Program-made: the position numbers and the translations under genes
Origin: Alphaproteobacteria bacterium
GTDB taxonomy: Bacteria; Pseudomonadota; Alphaproteobacteria; Micavibrionales; SZUA-601
Direction of reading: 5' to 3'
NCBI GenBank assembly: GCA_003250865.1
Contig: QKJH01000159.1
Span: 1 to 7,618, forward strand
DNA: 7,618 bases
In this document: positions 5,757 to 7,618 of the stretch, in pieces
Layout of the letters: every line of letters begins with the position of its first letter
Numbering within the stretch: position 1 is the stretch's first letter
The notes under the pieces: generated by a model
What the model was told of the DNA's origin: nothing
The model's database searches: none
Seen by the model: the letters and a program-made list of their open reading frames with translations, nothing else

Positions 5757-7106
5757 TTACATGAAATAGCGTATCCACAGATAGGCATTGGCAATCACCA
5801 CCGTCAACAAGGTGAGCGGCAAGCCATGCAACATGTATTTGACAAAGGAAATGCCGTGCCCTGCCCGCGAAGCATAGGAAGCGACCATGACGTTGGCACT
5901 GGCACCAATCAGCGTGGCATTGCCGCCGAAACAGGCTCCCAGAACCAAACTCCACCACAGCGGATTAAGCGCTTCGCCATGACCAAACGTATTGCCCATA
6001 CTATCAATCACCGGAATGATGGTGGCGACAAACGGAATGTTATTCACAAAGCCCGAGAAAATCGTCGACACCCATAAAATGACCAACCCCGTTTTCGGGA
6101 AGTTACCGCTGGTTACCTCGGTAATTTTATCGGCCAAAAGCGCCAGAATACCCGTGTGTTCCAATCCTGCGACTACAACAAACAGACCAAGGAAGAAAAA
6201 GATGGTATCCCATTCAACATGGTGAAATGCTTCGTGTACCCGCTCGTTTTTCTCTTCGATTTTTTTACCCCAGCTTTCAAGCAGCATCAGCAAAGCCGCA
6301 CCCGACAGAGCAATCGTTCCTGTTTCAAAACCCAGACCATGCCCGGCCGTAAATCCCAGCATGACCAGAGCCAAAACGACGAGTGATTTGACCAACAGAC
6401 GATTATCCTGAAGCGCTTCGGAAGCTTCATAGTTTAACAAGTGCTTACGGGCATTTTCGGACGTGGTGAGCTTTCTACCCCATATCACATCAAAAACCAC
6501 CAACATAACCACCAGCGTCACCAGAACGGCAGGTCCGGCATTAACCATGAAGTCTGTAAAGCTTAGCCCCACGGCCGATCCAACCAGAATATTGGGAGGA
6601 TCACCGATAAGCGTAGCCGTCCCACCGATATTGGAAAACAGGATTTGTGCCAATAAAAACGGATACGGGTTTTGTTTCAGCTGTTCCGTAAGCAGCAAAA
6701 CCACCGGCACAATCAACATTACCGTAGTAACATTATCCAGAAAGGCCGAAAAAACAGCCGTAATCAGGGATAAAACCATCAATAGCCAGCGCGGATTGGC
6801 CTTGACAGCCTTGGCCGCAACAATGGCCACATATTGGAAAACGCCGGTTTTTTGCATGATACCGACAATAACCATCATGCCGATTAGCAAAAACAGCGTG
6901 TTAAAATCAATGGCATCAATCGCCTGCTCTTGCGTTACCAGCCCCAGATAAATTGCAAGGCTGGCCGCAATAATAGCCACCACCGCCTGATTCATCTTTT
7001 CGGCAATAATCACGGCATAAACAAACGCCATCACTCCACAGGCAAGATACGATGCATCAATGCCCAACAATTGTGCCACCATACTCGTGGCATGTTCTTC
7101 TATCAT
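5757..7106 (-). CDS. ArsB/NhaD-type ion transporter (CitMHS/IT superfamily)
   Basis: A very hydrophobic 449-residue inner-membrane protein with about 11-12 membrane segments. It shows the family's two-repeat architecture: SAFLDNVTTVMLIVP (120-134) followed by GGTATLIGDPPNILVGSA (161-178), echoed by SGFVNNIPFVATIIP (351-365) followed by GGNATLIGASANVMVAS (394-410). These paired Asn-rich and GG(T/N)ATLIG hairpins are characteristic of ArsB/NhaD and P-protein-like permeases, which move ions or anions across the membrane. A charged cytoplasmic loop (about 211-238) separates the halves. The substrate cannot be read from sequence: Na+/H+ antiport (NhaD-like) is as plausible as arsenite export, and no arsenic genes are nearby. 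I prefer ATG 7106 to the adjacent GTG 7109 because GAGGA lies 6 bp before the ATG but only 3 bp before the GTG. It lies 18 bp downstream of the CBS gene, evidently in one operon. Confidence 0.9.
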   Translation of the reverse strand: MIEEHATSMVAQLLGIDASYLACGVMAFVYAVIIAEKMNQAVVAIIAASLAIYLGLVTQEQAIDAIDFNTLFLLIGMMVIVGIMQKTGVFQYVAIVAAKAVKANPRWLLMVLSLITAVFSAFLDNVTTVMLIVPVVLLLTEQLKQNPYPFLLAQILFSNIGGTATLIGDPPNILVGSAVGLSFTDFMVNAGPAVLVTLVVMLVVFDVIWGRKLTTSENARKHLLNYEASEALQDNRLLVKSLVVLALVMLGFTAGHGLGFETGTIALSGAALLMLLESWGKKIEEKNERVHEAFHHVEWDTIFFFLGLFVVVAGLEHTGILALLADKITEVTSGNFPKTGLVILWVSTIFSGFVNNIPFVATIIPVIDSMGNTFGHGEALNPLWWSLVLGACFGGNATLIGASANVMVASYASRAGHGISFVKYMLHGLPLTLLTVVIANAYLWIRYFM

Positions 7107-7124
7107 CACACGTCCTCTATGAAC

Positions 7125-7618
7125 TTATTTTGTATTGGATTGTTTTTCGGCTTGTTGCTCGAGCACTTCAACCTCTTTCAAGACCTCGTACAGATGGAGC
7201 AGACAGGATTGCTCGGAAATCAGACCGATAAAACGGCTCGTTTCCTTTTCAACAATCGGCAGCGGACTGCCGTACTTGACCAGCTTGCGCAAGCCTTCCA
7301 TCAACGCCGTTTTGGGGTAAAGTACCTGAACTTTTTTATCCATGTGATCCGAAACGGGAGAGTCGGCAAATTTGCGAATGCGCTTGGCCGCCGCAGGAGA
7401 AGCATCATGCAAGAATGCCAATCCGGATATTCCATCCAGGATTTGGGCTGCCTTGGGCAACAAATCCTCGATAAAACATCCCAGAGAAAACATTCCAATT
7501 AAAATCCCGTTATCGTCAATAACGGGCGCTACTCGAATTTTATTTTTTTCTATGAGTTCAAGTCCCTCTTGCACCGTCTGATGGGGCTTTAAGGAAATGA
7601 CACTTTCTACCAATGCAT
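7125..7618 (-). CDS. CBS-domain-pair protein, putative regulator of the adjacent transporter (5' end outside window)
   Basis: The frame is open to the right edge; the codon at 7611-7613 is TTG and upstream codons continue off the window, so the true start is not visible. Residue numbers count from that TTG. CBS domain 1 (about 4-50) shows VISLKPHQTVQEGLELIEKN and VAPVIDDNGILIGMFSL. CBS domain 2 (about 87-145) shows VLYPKTALMEGLRKLVKYG and LPIVEKETSRFIGLISE. A charged tail (143-162) follows. Paired CBS domains form a Bateman module that usually binds adenine nucleotides and reports energy or ionic state. There is no catalytic or membrane domain, so it is probably a soluble regulator. It is 18 bp upstream of the transporter gene in the same operon, which suggests that it modulates that transporter; this link is inferred. 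Confidence 0.85.
   Translation of the reverse strand, partial: ALVESVISLKPHQTVQEGLELIEKNKIRVAPVIDDNGILIGMFSLGCFIEDLLPKAAQILDGISGLAFLHDASPAAAKRIRKFADSPVSDHMDKKVQVLYPKTALMEGLRKLVKYGSPLPIVEKETSRFIGLISEQSCLLHLYEVLKEVEVLEQQAEKQSNTK

Overview
This window looks like alphaproteobacterial chromosome of moderate, mid-40s-like GC. The best taxonomic clue is the umuDC promoter, which carries a direct-repeat SOS box of the form GTTC-N7-GTTC. That is the LexA operator type typical of Alphaproteobacteria, not the CTG-N10-CAG box of gammaproteobacteria. I cannot name a genus. There are no tRNA or rRNA genes, insertion sequences or CRISPR arrays that I can see.

Left part (1-3371, plus strand): a sensory cluster. 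It opens with the end of a gene carrying a complete-looking C-terminal phospho-receiver domain, probably the tail of a hybrid histidine kinase cut by the window edge. Next come a secreted periplasmic binding protein of the ABC_sub_bind type and a 556-residue membrane protein built like a hybrid histidine kinase. The last lacks the phospho-histidine (Tyr instead), the whole ATPase domain, the receiver aspartate and the receiver's C-terminal third. The cluster ends at a strong rho-independent terminator (3327-3371). This apparently catalytically dead sensor next to its binding protein is the most unusual thing in the window.

Middle (3405-5708, minus strand): a SOS mutagenesis operon, umuD then umuC (DNA polymerase V), under a clear LexA box. 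Downstream of umuC lies a 235-bp gap with three near-identical small palindromes spaced about 20 bp apart (plus a possible degenerate fourth), then a good sigma70-like promoter and a 68-residue helical protein of unknown function. The palindromes look like an operator array for an unidentified regulator.

Right part (5707-7618, minus strand): a two-gene operon of a CBS-domain-pair protein (start cut by the window edge) and an ArsB/NhaD-type ion transporter, closed by a strong terminator just before the umuDC promoter. The CBS protein plausibly senses nucleotides or ionic state for the transporter; this is inferred from adjacency.
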